A stretch of 64,000 bases of DNA from Piper betle (taxonomy: Eukaryota; Streptophyta; Magnoliopsida; Piperales; Piperaceae), in assembly GCA_033002965.1 (NCBI GenBank), contig JAURVB010012430.1:1-64000 (forward strand). The letters run 5' to 3'. This document shows, one piece after another, positions 1 through 10,667 of the stretch; the stretch's first letter is position 1, and each line of letters begins with the position of its first letter. The notes beneath the pieces are model-generated. The model ran no database searches. It saw only the letters and a list, made by a program, of their open reading frames with translations, and had not been told where the DNA came from. The translations under genes were made by a program, and so were the position numbers.

Positions 1-1536
1 ACTCTTTGGATTTGGACTTAGACTCCTCTAGATTTGCCGAAAAGGCTTTACAACCCTCACCAAACCACTCAGTTGCCTCACTAACCGGCACAATACAAGA
101 GGATGGATCATTCCATGACCCTTGGAAAATGACCCCCATCTCACAATTACAAGGTTTTGTCAACACTCTCCTCCCTTTACAGTCGAGAAAAGCCTGATGT
201 GCAAACAACCAGTCCATTCCCAATAGTACATCAAAGCCTATTATCCCATAGACAATGAAATTCCATACATAGGGTTTCCCTTGTATATCCAAGAATAGGT
301 TAGTCGACTGCAAAAAGTTTTGCCTTCCATTTGTCCACTGATTTTGTAGGTGCTGGGTAGCGATTAGGAGCTGGTGTCTTCTCCTTTTCAAGTTGCTCCT
401 GTTGTTGCATCAGGGGTTGATGATACTCATTTTGCAGGTGTCCCATCCTTCCACAGTTGTAGCCTCGACGGGGCTCACTGCATAACCCTCAATGCATCTT
501 GTTGCAATTTTTACATAGTCGATACGGAATCTCCTGAAACTTCCTTTTGTAGTTCCCATCGACATTCTGTTGATAGTTCTGCTGCTGGTGTTCTGCAGAC
601 CGGTTTTTGCTACTACCCTGGTTGGCATTCTTATGTCGCATAGTAGCCTTCCTCTGTTTTTGTGCACGGACATAGTCGTACACCAACTCATGAGTAGTGG
701 CTGCCTCAATCACTTCGGTTATAGTGCCTCTTGGTGCCGTAGCAACCCTACTCCTCAATTCTGGCTTCAACCCCCAAAAAATTTGTCTACTCTGGCCAGG
801 CCAGTTGCCAGACTCCCAGGTGCAAATCTCTCCTATTGCAAGAAATTTTTTGCATACTCTCAGACTGAATCATCCCTCTGAGTTAGAGTGGTAAATTCTA
901 GTGCTTTCTTTTGGACAACAGACTCAGGAAAATATTGTCCATTGAAAGCTGTTACAAATTCCGCCCAAGGAATGGACAAAATCTCTCGTTGATAGAACGC
1001 AGTCTTCTCCAAGGACTTCCACTGATAAGATGCTTCCTCCTGAAGCATGCATGTCGACAACCTCACTTGATGGCGATGAGGCACAGAGAGAGCTCAAAAT
1101 GCTTTCTCAGTAATGTCCATCCAGCTCTCCGCCTTCACTGGATCAGTCCCTCCAATGAATACCTCAGCTTTGTTCTTCCAGAATTTTTCCACAGTGTATC
1201 GATCACTGTCACCCCCAACTGGGAGTTCCACTTGTCAGACTACCGGTGGCACTGGGTTTAGAAGTTCCACTCGCTCGCCCTGGTTAGCTATCCCTACCCG
1301 CTCTTGGGCGCTCCCTGATCCCCATTTGGGACGCTACTAGGACCCGCAACTGAATTTGGAGCTCCATTCCCTGTTACAATTCCCGGTAATCGCTTCACTA
1401 TGTTCTGAACCATAGAACTGGTATTATCTGAAGCCTACGCTAGTCCCTGTATGGCCGTCAAAATTTGGCCTAACACACTCTCCACATTCGTGTCCGACTG
1501 TGCAGCTTGGCTCGACTTCCTTCGGGTGCCTGCCAT
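1..1536 (-). pseudogene. Ty3/gypsy gag-protease, decayed, 3' part beyond the window
   Basis: Read on the minus strand from an ATG at 1536 (begins MAGTRRKSSQ). A capsid-like segment lies at about 1084-780, with the characteristic stretch WAEFVTAFNGQYFPESVVQ and then LTQRDDSV. A degenerate zinc-knuckle region follows at about 510-430 (CKNCNKMH, then a knuckle reading YNCGRMGH whose first Cys has become Gly and last Cys Tyr). At about 260-190 the retropepsin signature IGFDVLLGMDWL is clear. There are in-frame stops, including one about 30 codons after the start and one inside the knuckle region, and at least one frameshift, so it is not functional. RT and integrase would lie to the left, outside the window. 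A plus-strand reading in this area is only a shadow. The family call is firm, the exact lineage is not. Confidence 0.9.
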
Positions 1537-1701
1537 CTAAAATTTATTTCGTTATGGTTCATTAAAATTTTTTTTCAATGATTACTTAGGTTTGTTAGTG
1601 AGTCCACTAATTCACTAATGACATACCCCATTAGAGAAAGATAAATATTGAACTCTTCAATAAGGTACTTGAGTCATAAGATGTGAGCTTTTGGGAAACT
1701 T

Positions 1702-1714
1702 GGCTTTGATACCA
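1702..1714 (-). promoter_or_regulatory. Primer-binding site (tRNA-iMet type)
   Basis: On the minus strand it reads TGGTATCAAAGCC, one base off the usual TGGTATCAGAGCC that pairs with the 3' end of initiator tRNA-Met. It lies 2 bp inside the LTR edge and 165 bp upstream of the gag ATG at 1536, which fixes the 5' end of the minus-strand Ty3 element. Confidence 0.85.
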
Positions 1715-2099
1715 CCGGTAACGACCTGCCGTTTTTCACAATATTGTGGGCCTAGCTGGCTCGGTGTTACTCACAATTTAGCAAATATGTCCAGCATTTC
1801 TAATAAACACATATATAAAGATCCCACAGTCTTGGACCGTTTCCTAGTAGCCACACTTATTTCTCAAATAAATAAAAAGGGAGTCCCCATATTTATTTCG
1901 CTCCATGCTCTCGTTGTCAATCACCTAATTTCGTATCTGCACACCTGCGAAGGCAATTCCGCATTAGTGATTACAACACTAAGTAGTATAATAAATAAAA
2001 CAGGTCAAGTACATTCCACTATCACCCTATGTTTATTTTAATATGCGGTGGAGTGATTCCGCTATACTCCAAAACAATGCGGACGAGGTATCTGCTGTG

Positions 2100-2575
2100 A
2101 GCTGCACACCCTAGCAGTAGCCATTTTGTGGGGAGGCTACCACTACCACTCCAGTGCCATTGCCTTGCACACCCTGGCCGTAGCCTTGTTGTGGGGAAGC
2201 TATCCTACACTTAGGTGATTGCTACGCCCCGTTTGTGGGGAAGCTCTCACTACCAATTCTAATGCCAGTGCCTCACACACCCCGACCGTAGCCTTTTTAT
2301 GGGGAGGCTATCACTGCACTCCAGTGCCAGTGCCTTGCACACCAGGCCATAGCATTTTTATGGGGAAGCTATCATTGCACTCAGGTGAATGCTACACCCT
2401 GTTTGTGGGGAACCTCTCACTACCAATGCTAGTGCCACTGCCTCACACACCCTGACCGTAGCCTTTTTATTGGGAGCCTATCACTGCACTCTAGTGCGAT
2501 GGAGGAATCGCTATTCCTTGCTCACCCTGGCCATAGCCTTTTTGGGGGTGGCTATCACTACTCCAAAACAACGTC
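2100..2575. repeat. Minisatellite, about 60-bp units, inside gamma LTR
   Basis: About eight imperfect units, each carrying a motif like CCGTAGCCTTTTTATGGGG followed by GGCTATCACTGCACTC. Alternate units carry CCCCGTTTGTGGGGAAGC instead, so the array has a higher-order alternation. The same array occurs at 40615-41155 in the solo LTR of this family. Confidence 0.85.
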
Positions 2576-2786
2576 GGTGAATTAGACAATTTACGCACAT
2601 AATATGACCCCGTGTCGGACTAAGTCAAATCTTTGACCCCGGTTGCACTCAGTGCATGGTGGTCGAATCTGGGTTCAGGATGACCTAGGTTACCAACAAG
2701 GAAAGTACGATGTTCTACCTATTATAAGTACCTGACTTGTGATTTCGTCTAACTGTGATCCGTTAACCCTAATTTGAATGAGGGCA

Positions 2787-2812
2787 TAAAATTATACACA
2801 AGTACAATTTTA
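2787..2812. repeat. Short inverted repeat (hairpin) in gamma LTR
   Basis: TAAAATTATAC and GTACAATTTTA face each other across 4 bases. The same inverted repeat recurs at 22468-22493 (perfect 11-bp stem) and in weaker form near 27503-27528, so it appears to be a conserved part of this LTR family or the tip of a small inserted element. Confidence 0.6.
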
Positions 2813-4145
2813 TTTGCATGAACCTACATGTAACTACATGACTAGTATAACTATCCATTTTGAAGATATAATATATATCATGCTGGAATTCATTAATTAT
2901 TTAATTTCCAGTAAGTCCAATGTTAATTTATTATCAATGTGATAGAATCAATTAAGTCCTTTTCTTTCACATTTCCAATTAAATATCCCAAATAAAACCT
3001 TCATTTACTAGTTAATAATGTAATTATTAACCATACTCAATACTTAATTACTAGTATTAGTATATTCTTTAACTGATTTGTATTATCCTAAATTAAGGAT
3101 GCCACTAGTACAGTTATTTGTAATTTATTTTAAACTCGACTGTATCGAGTCATCCCATATTTACAAAACTGCCATTCTTCTTCCCTGACGTCCTTCTCTT
3201 TCCCATACCTTCTTCTTCTTCGCACCCAAAACGAGCATGTCTTCTTTTCCTTCCACCCAATATCACACCCCATCTTCTATCTACCCCACTGATCCGTTTG
3301 GAAAACCCCAAAGATCCAATCTTTATCCGCTGCTATCTCATGGAACTCGGACTACACCCTACATGGGGACCTTAATTTCACCATTCATGGTGGCCGACCA
3401 GCAGCCATGGTGACTACCCCATCAAGGTGACGACCAGCACCACCCTAGGTGACGACCAGTCTACACTTTCCATGGCAGATCCACGTTTGGCCAGCAACAC
3501 CACCCATGGCAACATCGACCTGGTCTCCCTTCACATTCCTGATTTTGCATCCCTCCTCGACGGTCTGACTTGGCCACCCACGGCGACTCCGTCCGGCCAG
3601 CAGCACCGCCGGGAGCACTCCCTACTTCCAGCACGGTAACCCAACTCACAAGGATGGAAGATGGCGTTGTTGCTGCTGCAAAACATCAGGATGACCTCCT
3701 AGTGTTCCCCTTCTCTTCGTTGGTTTCAAATTTTAATTTTATGTTAATCATGCTTATTATCTAAACATGCTTATTATCCATTTGACCATGTGTATTTATG
3801 CAACTAAGAAGAGGAAAGGAAGAAGAATTACCTGAGCGAAGGAGGAAGCCAGCGTTTGTCTGAAGAGAAATTATGTGGATGACGCCCTCCCCTTCTCTTT
3901 ATATAATGTCATGAAGGCTAGGGTTTGTGAAAACTTACTTCGCCCGTATTTCACTTAATCGAGTAACCTGGTAATCGATATGATTCACTTTATTGTTTAA
4001 ACGGTTTGATTCCGCTTGACCGATTAAACAATAATTAACCAGTTAAAATACTTTTCACTTAACCGGGTAATTCACAGTAACCGGTTGACGGTAAATACTT
4101 TGTATGGAAAAAAAATCACAACATTCGATCCCACCGCGACGAACG

Positions 4146-4146
<1 letters not shown>

Positions 4147-4180
<34 letters not shown>

Positions 4181-4183
4181 TTT
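4147..4183. repeat. (ATT)n microsatellite
   Basis: About a dozen uninterrupted trinucleotide units just inside the outer end of the gamma LTR. The solo copy of the same LTR has an (AT)n run at the equivalent place (41919-41948), so the position is a microsatellite hotspot in this family. Confidence 0.95.
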
Positions 4184-4197
4184 CGGGTCTTTACATC

Positions 4198-5210
4198 TAC
4201 TCTATTGTATGTTTGTTTTAATGCTTGCAGGATGGGTTAAGTGGCGTTTTATCGGATCCCACTTAACTTGGGTCATTTAACCGAACAGTTTCCAGATTAA
4301 TAACCCCTCGAGGATGATTTCGAATATAAGATCCACCACAAGTTGCCTTCGGGCCTATTATATACATCCCTACCCAACCCTATATATATATATATGTAAT
4401 TTTTGCATTTTCAGTGAGACGAGAGATGGAGAAACCAACTGCACGTACCATGAGCAGATACTGTGACAGTCAAAGCGGGCTCTTGATTAGTGCAGTGGAC
4501 TGTTCCATTCCTGAGGGATCCTGACAACTCCGCGTTTGAGTTCCTCACACTCGGAGAACGTGGAGGTTTACTGTTTAGTACAGCACATGTCCGGACATGT
4601 GGTTTTAAGGGGACTAAAGGCGACTGCCTGAGAGTACACGTCCTTCGTGCTCAAGGCCAGGAGAAATATGGAGGTAAGGAGAGGGATTTGGATTTGAGAC
4701 CAACAAATGAAGTAAGAAAATGCCGAGAGAGGCAACAGCAGCAACAGATCAGTAATTCCGGATGCTACCAGGTCTGCAGCCTAGTGGCTCCTCAGTAGGT
4801 GCCCTTAGAGTGTTCACGAGGAGTATCTGATATTTTCTTTCATATGAGAGTTTGCTCTCATAGTCAGCTTGTTATAGTTATTTTATTTTCCAGACCAGTA
4901 ACACTTGTTACTGACGTGTTTTTATACTATATGTAGGTAATGATCACGAGTTGGATGTGCCCGCCTGGACGGAGGAGCAGTGATGTTGCTTGCACACATG
5001 TCAGTCGATAGAGTGGTTAATATTTTGTTATGATGTTATTATATTAATGTGATGTGATTAAATGCTAAAATATGAGGACATGATGAGATGAAATACTAAG
5101 ACATTATGACAGGAAAAGGAAATGTGAATAGATTGCATAGTGGAAGCGTTGTGGGTTGAGACCAAACTTCTAGAATCAGTATACAGCATATTAGATTGTG
5201 GGGTGTTTCA
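4198..5210 (+). mobile_element. 5' LTR fragment of a plus-strand element (beta-like)
   Basis: 4210-4400 is the reverse complement of 6330-6520 in the beta LTR, so this is beta-like LTR sequence in the opposite orientation. It ends GGGGTGTTTCA at 5210, four bases before a primer-binding site, so it is a 5' LTR. Its left part is cut off by the gamma-LTR element at 4197. The body of the element continues at 5211-5312 and again from 10668. Confidence 0.75.
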
Positions 5211-5214
5211 GAAT

Positions 5215-5227
5215 TGGTATCAGAGCC
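5215..5227 (+). promoter_or_regulatory. Primer-binding site (tRNA-iMet)
   Basis: TGGTATCAGAGCC is an exact match to the usual initiator tRNA-Met primer site of plant Ty3 and Ty1 elements, four bases after the LTR end at 5210. The leader after it (to 5312) is interrupted by the nested element at 5313. Confidence 0.9.
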
Positions 5228-5312
5228 ACTCTCAGTTGATTAAGATGAAAGATATATTTATACGTGATGTGTGTGGATTGACTGCTTCAAGTCTAGCGGG
5301 TAGGTATGTTTT

Positions 5313-8095
5313 TGTAACACCCCGTTTCGGCTCACCCGTGAACCGACCCGGAAATGTCACCGGCGACCGAACCGTTCGCTAATCTACTCGATTCGGTTAA
5401 GCCGACCATAGGTTCTAACGCGGTCCTACATGCATGCTATGATGTACAAGCAAAATAAAATAAAACAAAACAACAAATGCGAAACCAAAAGAAAATATAT
5501 ACTACTTTATAAAAATACGATAACACATAACAATCTACCATGACATTAAATCATTATCTCATTCGTTTTTACCCGAGCCGAGTCTGAACTCCAAGGCTCC
5601 CTACTCATTCATATTTATCAGTTCATTTCATGACAAGTAATTCATTCAAGCAACCACATCAAAATTATCATTTACATAATAATAACACACCGTCATTATA
5701 CGTTACACGCGGCAGGTACATGTGTGCGCGGTTCCGTGCTGCTCCTCCGCAGTCCCGACAGCTTCCATCACTCGCATTCCTCAACTACATATATATAGAA
5801 AAACAGTCAGTAACGAGTGTTACCGGCCCGGAAAATAACTAATATCAATCTGGCACAGGAGAGCAAACTCTCCTGTTGAATCAAAACCATATACTTCCTC
5901 AAGAACTCTCATCAGGGCACATACGGGAGCCGTCGCCCTCGGGTCGACAGCATCTCCCTATCTTTCACATTCTCATGCCTCAGCCATTTCTCTATTGCTT
6001 CTCGCGTCAAATCTCATTCCTTTCTGCCCTCTGCACCTTCCATATTACTCCTGGCCTTGACCACGAAGGCCGAGTACTCTCAGGCAGTTGCCTTCAGTAA
6101 CCTTTAAAACCACAAGTCTAGACATGCGCTGCAATGCAGTACCCGTGAACCTCTACACTTCTCTGGGTTTGAGGAACTCAAAGGTGGAGTTGTCAGGATC
6201 CCTCGGGAATGAAACGGCCCGCACACCATTCCAGAGCCCACTATTGACACACACGTGCCCGCTCGCGTAGCACGGTAGTCGGATTTCCCTCATTCAATCC
6301 CTCACAAAAACACGAACACTATATATATATATATAGGTCTGGGTTGGGATTTATACAATAGGCCCGAAGGCAACATAAGCTGGATCTGGAGTTCGAAAAC
6401 AAACTCGAGGGATCTCATCCTCGAGGGTTATTAATCCGGAAAAAGAACTGTTGGCTAAATAACCCGAGTTTAAGTGGGATCCGATAAAACGCCACTTAAC
6501 TCGTACTGCACATGATAAATCAAATACACAATGGAATAGCGTAAAATAGAGAACGAGTCCTAAACGGACCTGGTAGAAGCTCCAAACGGGTCCATGCGCC
6601 TAGGCGGCGAGCTTCTGCACCGTACCTACACTATCAAGCTAAAAACTAGCGCCCGCATGATGAATCACATATCCTATAGCATACACACACAATCAACACA
6701 ATCACGCATCAATCAACACACATCAACCTATATAAATTCTAGCAAGTCTACTTAGGCTAGTTCGCATTAGATCATGATCATTACCTAGTTACCCTAATTA
6801 GTTTCTTCGCCTCCATTTTTAACACCACACAATCAAACAAATTTCATATTTTATCCTTACTCAAATCTACATTTATATATATATTATTATGACACACAAT
6901 TCACCAATCCTAGCATGTAATTCTAATAATCAATACTTAAAAAAATTAAATTAAAAAAAATTATACCTCGCGTCGTCGAAAATCGGCGACGGCTAGGGTT
7001 CCCGTTTCGTGGCTCGAAACTCGAATTCGGCGCCTAGCGGCATCCGAAGTCCGATCAGATTGGACCGGGTGCGTTTGGTGGATGAGCTGGCGAATTTCCC
7101 ACGAATCCAATTTCCGGCGGTTCCGGCGGTTTTTCGGCGAGTGTCAGCGTATTCCGACTATTTTCCGGCGATATTCGGGACGGGACAATCAGGGGGTCAA
7201 TCGGCACCAGCTCGATGAGCTTGGTCCAATGGCGGTGTCAAACAAAGCAGCCGGGGCAGCGATGGCCGTCGGCGGCGGCGTTGAAAATGGGCGGCAGCGG
7301 CGGTGTGCTCCGATCGGGGCTGCGGCCGGCCTCGACGGCGCTCGGGATGGTGGGGGAACGTCAGCTACGGCGAGGGGGTGGTCGTCCAGGTCACAGCGGT
7401 GGCGGCGCGGCCCGGACGGCGGCGAATCGACGAGGGATGCGGCACGGCTTGTGGGGCGATTCCGGCATCGTGGCGGCCAGATGATGGCCGGGGTGGGTCG
7501 TCGCAGCACGACGACTGCATGGCGGGGCGGGGCGGCGTTGATCGGCGGCAGTGTGCCGTCGGCGGCGGCGGCGGCAACACGCGGCAATGGCGGCGGTAAG
7601 GGTGTGGGGTGAGGAAGGTCGGGAGGGAGAAAAATACCCTCAATGGCAGTTTCGTAAATAAGTATTGACTCGATTCCTACTCGAGTCAAAATAATAACTA
7701 GTTCGTAATAAATTCTAAAAAAATCTAGAAAAATATGGAAAAATTCCATAAAATAAAAGAAAAACAACAAAATCAAAATGGCATGCTCTATAACTAGTAA
7801 CCCACCCGAATATAATCCAACGTGTCCTAATGCGTTATTCGGCCTAAAACTATTTCTACGATCAAACATATAAAAAGAAAAAAATACTGCATACTTTCAT
7901 ATATTCTGATAACTCATTTCTCACCATCTTCTCGACGTTATCATCATATATTCAGGTACACCTGACTCTCATCGCTCATAACTCACAGCTGGTCTCGACT
8001 CAGCACGCGGTTCATGAAACTGACTCGACTCGAACCAACGGTCGAACCGACTGGTTCGGTAACGTAAAACCCTGACTCGAGACACGGGTTTTACA
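5313..8095 (-). mobile_element. Beta family 3' LTR (full length, 2.78 kb)
   Basis: Plus-strand ends are TGTAACACCCCG and GGGTTTTACA. The sense strand is minus, because a polypurine tract abuts the 8095 end. From 6062 onward it matches 8709-10667 at high identity over about 2 kb. It contains an AT run (6321-6338), a GC-rich block at 7005-7615 and AT-rich flanks. Open frames on both strands of the GC-rich block are not credible genes by themselves. Confidence 0.9.
7005..7615. other. GC-rich block inside beta LTR
   Basis: About 600 bp of GCG/CGG-rich sequence between AT-rich flanks. It is open in several frames on both strands: about 170 codons on plus (7082-7612) and a 226-codon minus frame (7189-7869). 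The encoded peptides are Ala/Gly/Arg- or Pro-rich with no recognisable domain. The homologous block at 9655-10190 has indels that break the frames. It may be a CpG-rich promoter/5'-UTR part of the LTR or a captured fragment. Beta copies at 37656 and 44692 have quite different sequence here. Confidence 0.6.
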
Positions 8096-8108
8096 ACCTT
8101 CCCTCCTT
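8096..8108 (-). promoter_or_regulatory. Polypurine tract of the beta element
   Basis: On the minus strand it reads AAGGAGGGAAGGT directly against TGTAAAACCC, the start of the 3' LTR. Just upstream the sense strand reads ATTTCGAGGACGAAATTTTT, a 3'-end motif often seen in plant Ty3/gypsy elements. This fixes the orientation of the element. Confidence 0.85.
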
Positions 8109-8149
8109 ATAAAAATTTCGTCCTCGAAATTTTAGATTAAGGAGGTTTC

Positions 8150-8781
8150 ACTCTGGTAGCTATCTACTAAATATGAAATCTAAGGTGAGACGCGTGCGTA
8201 CCTGTCACGTTTGTCGTATCCTCCAGTGCTTCAGCAATCATGGTTGTGTCCATCCCAGCTGTCCATGGTGGTACCGAAATATATGGTCCTGGTGGTGGTG
8301 TTGTTTGCATTCCTCTCTGATCCAAGGCTTGCTGTTCTTGTCATGTCATGATAGCTACAAGTCCTCTCTGCTGCTGCCTTAGTGGCTGTTGGTCTCTGCT
8401 TCTCTGCTGTGGTTGTTGCTAGGGGGCTGGGAGCGCAAGTTTCTGCGGTGGTGCTGGGAGCGTCACATGTTGGGTTTGACCAGTTGGGCAAGTTGTAGCT
8501 CTATGCCCTGGTTGACTGCAACTATAGCATATGTCTGGGTCCACTCTGCACTCTATAGCTCTATGTCCTGGCTGACCGCATCTATAGCATGCATCTGTGC
8601 CTGCTCTGCACTCACCTCCATGACGACGTCGGCAATTCTGACAGAAGGGTGTTCTGTAGCCCTGAACTTGGGCATCCATAGCCCTCATGGCAACTTGGGC
8701 ATCCATAGCACGAAGGCCGAGTACTCTCAGGCAGTCGCCTTCAGTACCCTTTGAAACCACAAGTCTAGACATGCGTTGCAA
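8150..8781 (-). pseudogene. Gag C-terminal fragment with zinc knuckles (beta element)
   Basis: The minus frame from 8781 reads across the LTR/gag junction at about 8709. It then shows CQNCRRRHGGEC followed by two good CX2CX4HX4C knuckles, CYRCGQPGHRAIEC and CYSCSQPGHRATTC. Beyond the first stop (8419) the same frame continues as a Gln-rich tail to about 8175 with further stops. Zinc knuckles bind the element's RNA during packaging. A short direct repeat encodes MDAQVAMRAMDAQV. The N-terminal capsid and the downstream protease are deleted, so the first codons of the open frame are antisense LTR and not gag. Confidence 0.85.
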
Positions 8782-10667
8782 TGCAGTACCCGTGAACCTC
8801 TACACTTCTCCGGGTTTGAGGAACTCAAAGGTGGAGTTGTCAGGATCCCTCGGGAATGAAACGGCCCGCACACCATTCCAAAGCCCACTATCGACACACA
8901 CGTGCCCGCTCGCGTAGCACGGTAGTCGGATTTCCCTCATTCAATCTATCACAAAAACACGAACACTATATATATATATATAGGTCTCGGTTGGGATTTA
9001 TACAATAGGCCCGAAGGCAACATAAGCTGGATCTGAAGTTCGAAAACAAACTTGAGGGATCTCATCCTCGAGGGTTATTAATCCGGAAAAAGAACTGTTG
9101 GCTAAATGACCCGAGTTAAGTGGGATCCGATAAAACGCCACTTAACTCGTCCTGCACATGATAAATCAAATACACAATGGAATAGTGTAAAATAGAGAAC
9201 GAGTCCTAAATGGACCTGGTAGAAGCTCCAAACGGGTCCACGCGCCTAGGCGGCGAGCTCCTACACCTTACCTACACAATCAAGCTAAAAACTAATGCCC
9301 GCATGATGAATCACACATCCTATAGCATACACACACAATCAACACAATCACGCATCAATCAACCACACATCAACCTATATGAATTCTAGCAAGTCTACTT
9401 AGGCTAGTTTGCATTAGATCATGATCATTACCTAGTTACCCTAATTAGTTTCTTAGCCTCCATTTTTAACACCACACAATCAACCAAATTTCATATTTTA
9501 TCCTTTCTCAAATCTATATTTATATATATATTATTATGACACACAATTCACCAATCCTAGTATGTAATTCTAATAATCAATACTTTAAAAAAAATTAAAT
9601 TAAAAAAATTATACCTCGCGTCGTCGAAAATCGGCTACGGCTAGGGTTCCCGTTTCGTGGCACGAAACTCGAATTCGGCACCTAGCGGTGTCCGAAGTCC
9701 GATCAGATTGGACTGGGTGCGTTTGGCGGATGATCCGGCGAATTTCCCACAAATCCAATTTTCCGGCGGTTCCGGTGGTTTTCCGGCGAGTGTCGGTGGA
9801 TTCCGACTGTTTTCCGGCGATATTCGGGACGGGGCAATCAGGGGGTCTATCGGCACCAGCTCGACGAGCTTGGTCCAATGGCGGTGTCAAACAAAGCAGC
9901 CGGGGCGGCGATGGCCGTCCGCGGCGGCGTTGAAAATGGGCGGCAGCGGCAGTGTGCTCTGATTGGGGTTGCGGTGAGGGGGTGGTCGTCGGGGTCACAG
10001 CGGCGGCGGTGCGGCCCGGATGGTGGTGAATCGATGAGGGAGGCGGCACGGCTTGTGGGGTGATTCCGGCGTCGTGGCAGCGAGACAATGGCCAGGGTGG
10101 GTCATTGCGGCACGGCGGGGCAGGGCAGCGTTGATCGGCGGCAGTGCGGCGTCGGCAGTGGCGGCGGTAAGGGTTTGGGGTGAGGAAGGTCGGGAGGGAG
10201 AAAAATACCCTCAATGGCAGTTTCATAAATAAGTATTGACTCGATTCCTGCTCGAGTCAAAATAGTAACTAGTTCGTAATAAATTCTTAAAAAATCTAGA
10301 AAAATATGGAAAAATTCCATAAAATAAAACAAACACAACAACATCCAAATGGCATGCTCTATTACTAATAACCCATCCGAATATAATCCAACGTGTGTCC
10401 TAACGCGTTATTCGGCCTAAAACTATTTCTACGATCAAACATATAAAAAGAAAAAATACTGCATACTTTCATATATTATGATAACTCATTTCTCACCATC
10501 TTCTCGACGTTATCATCATATATTCAGGTACACCTGACTCTCATCGCTCATAACTCCCGGCTGGTCTCGACTCAGTACGCGGTTCATGAAACTGACTTGA
10601 CTCGAACCAACGGTCAAACCGACTGGTTCGGTAACGTAAAACCCTGACTCGAGTCACAGGTTTTATA
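8709..10667 (-). mobile_element. Beta family 5' LTR, truncated at its inner end
   Basis: It aligns with 6062-8095 of the neighbouring LTR. The terminal 750 bp of the LTR (equivalent to 5313-6061) is deleted together with the start of gag. The GC-rich block is shorter than in the partner LTR, with missing segments near 9970 and 10120. Differences between the two LTRs give a lower bound on the age of the insertion. Confidence 0.88.

Larger units (their letters stand above)
1717..4197 (-). mobile_element. 5' LTR of the minus-strand Ty3 element (gamma family)
   Basis: In sense (minus) orientation it starts TGTAAAGACCCG at 4197 and ends GGTCGTTACC at 1717, next to the primer-binding site. The ends match those of the solo LTR at 40234-41962 (TGTAACGACCC ... 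CGGGTCTTTACA on the plus strand); the terminal CA has mutated here. It is about 2.48 kb, longer than the solo copy, because the middle (about 2760-3870) differs: the solo copy carries 57-bp repeats there instead. It contains a ~60-bp tandem array, a small hairpin and an ATT microsatellite. The element was inserted into the beta-type LTR that continues at 4198. Confidence 0.85.
5313..10667 (-). mobile_element. Internally deleted beta LTR retrotransposon with GTTTT target duplication
   Basis: The unit is a 3' LTR (5313-8095), about 0.6 kb of interior with a polypurine tract and gag fragment, then a 5' LTR lacking its inner end (8709-10667). GTTTT at 5308-5312 and at 10668-10672 is the target duplication, so the unit inserted once into the leader of the plus-strand element. 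The gag N-terminus, the primer-binding site, the LTR inner end and all RT, RNase H and integrase are missing. The right end reads TTTTATA where TTTTACA is expected. Confidence 0.9.

Noticed and set aside
7189..7869. 226-codon minus-strand open frame with Pro/Ala/Arg-rich sequence
   Set aside because: It lies in the GC-rich block of the beta LTR, runs into AT-rich LTR sequence, and is broken by indels in the sister LTR. No domain, and composition alone explains the openness.
9609..10226. 205-codon minus-strand open frame in the second beta LTR
   Set aside because: Not collinear in frame with the copy at 7189-7869; low-complexity; antisense and sense frames are equally open.
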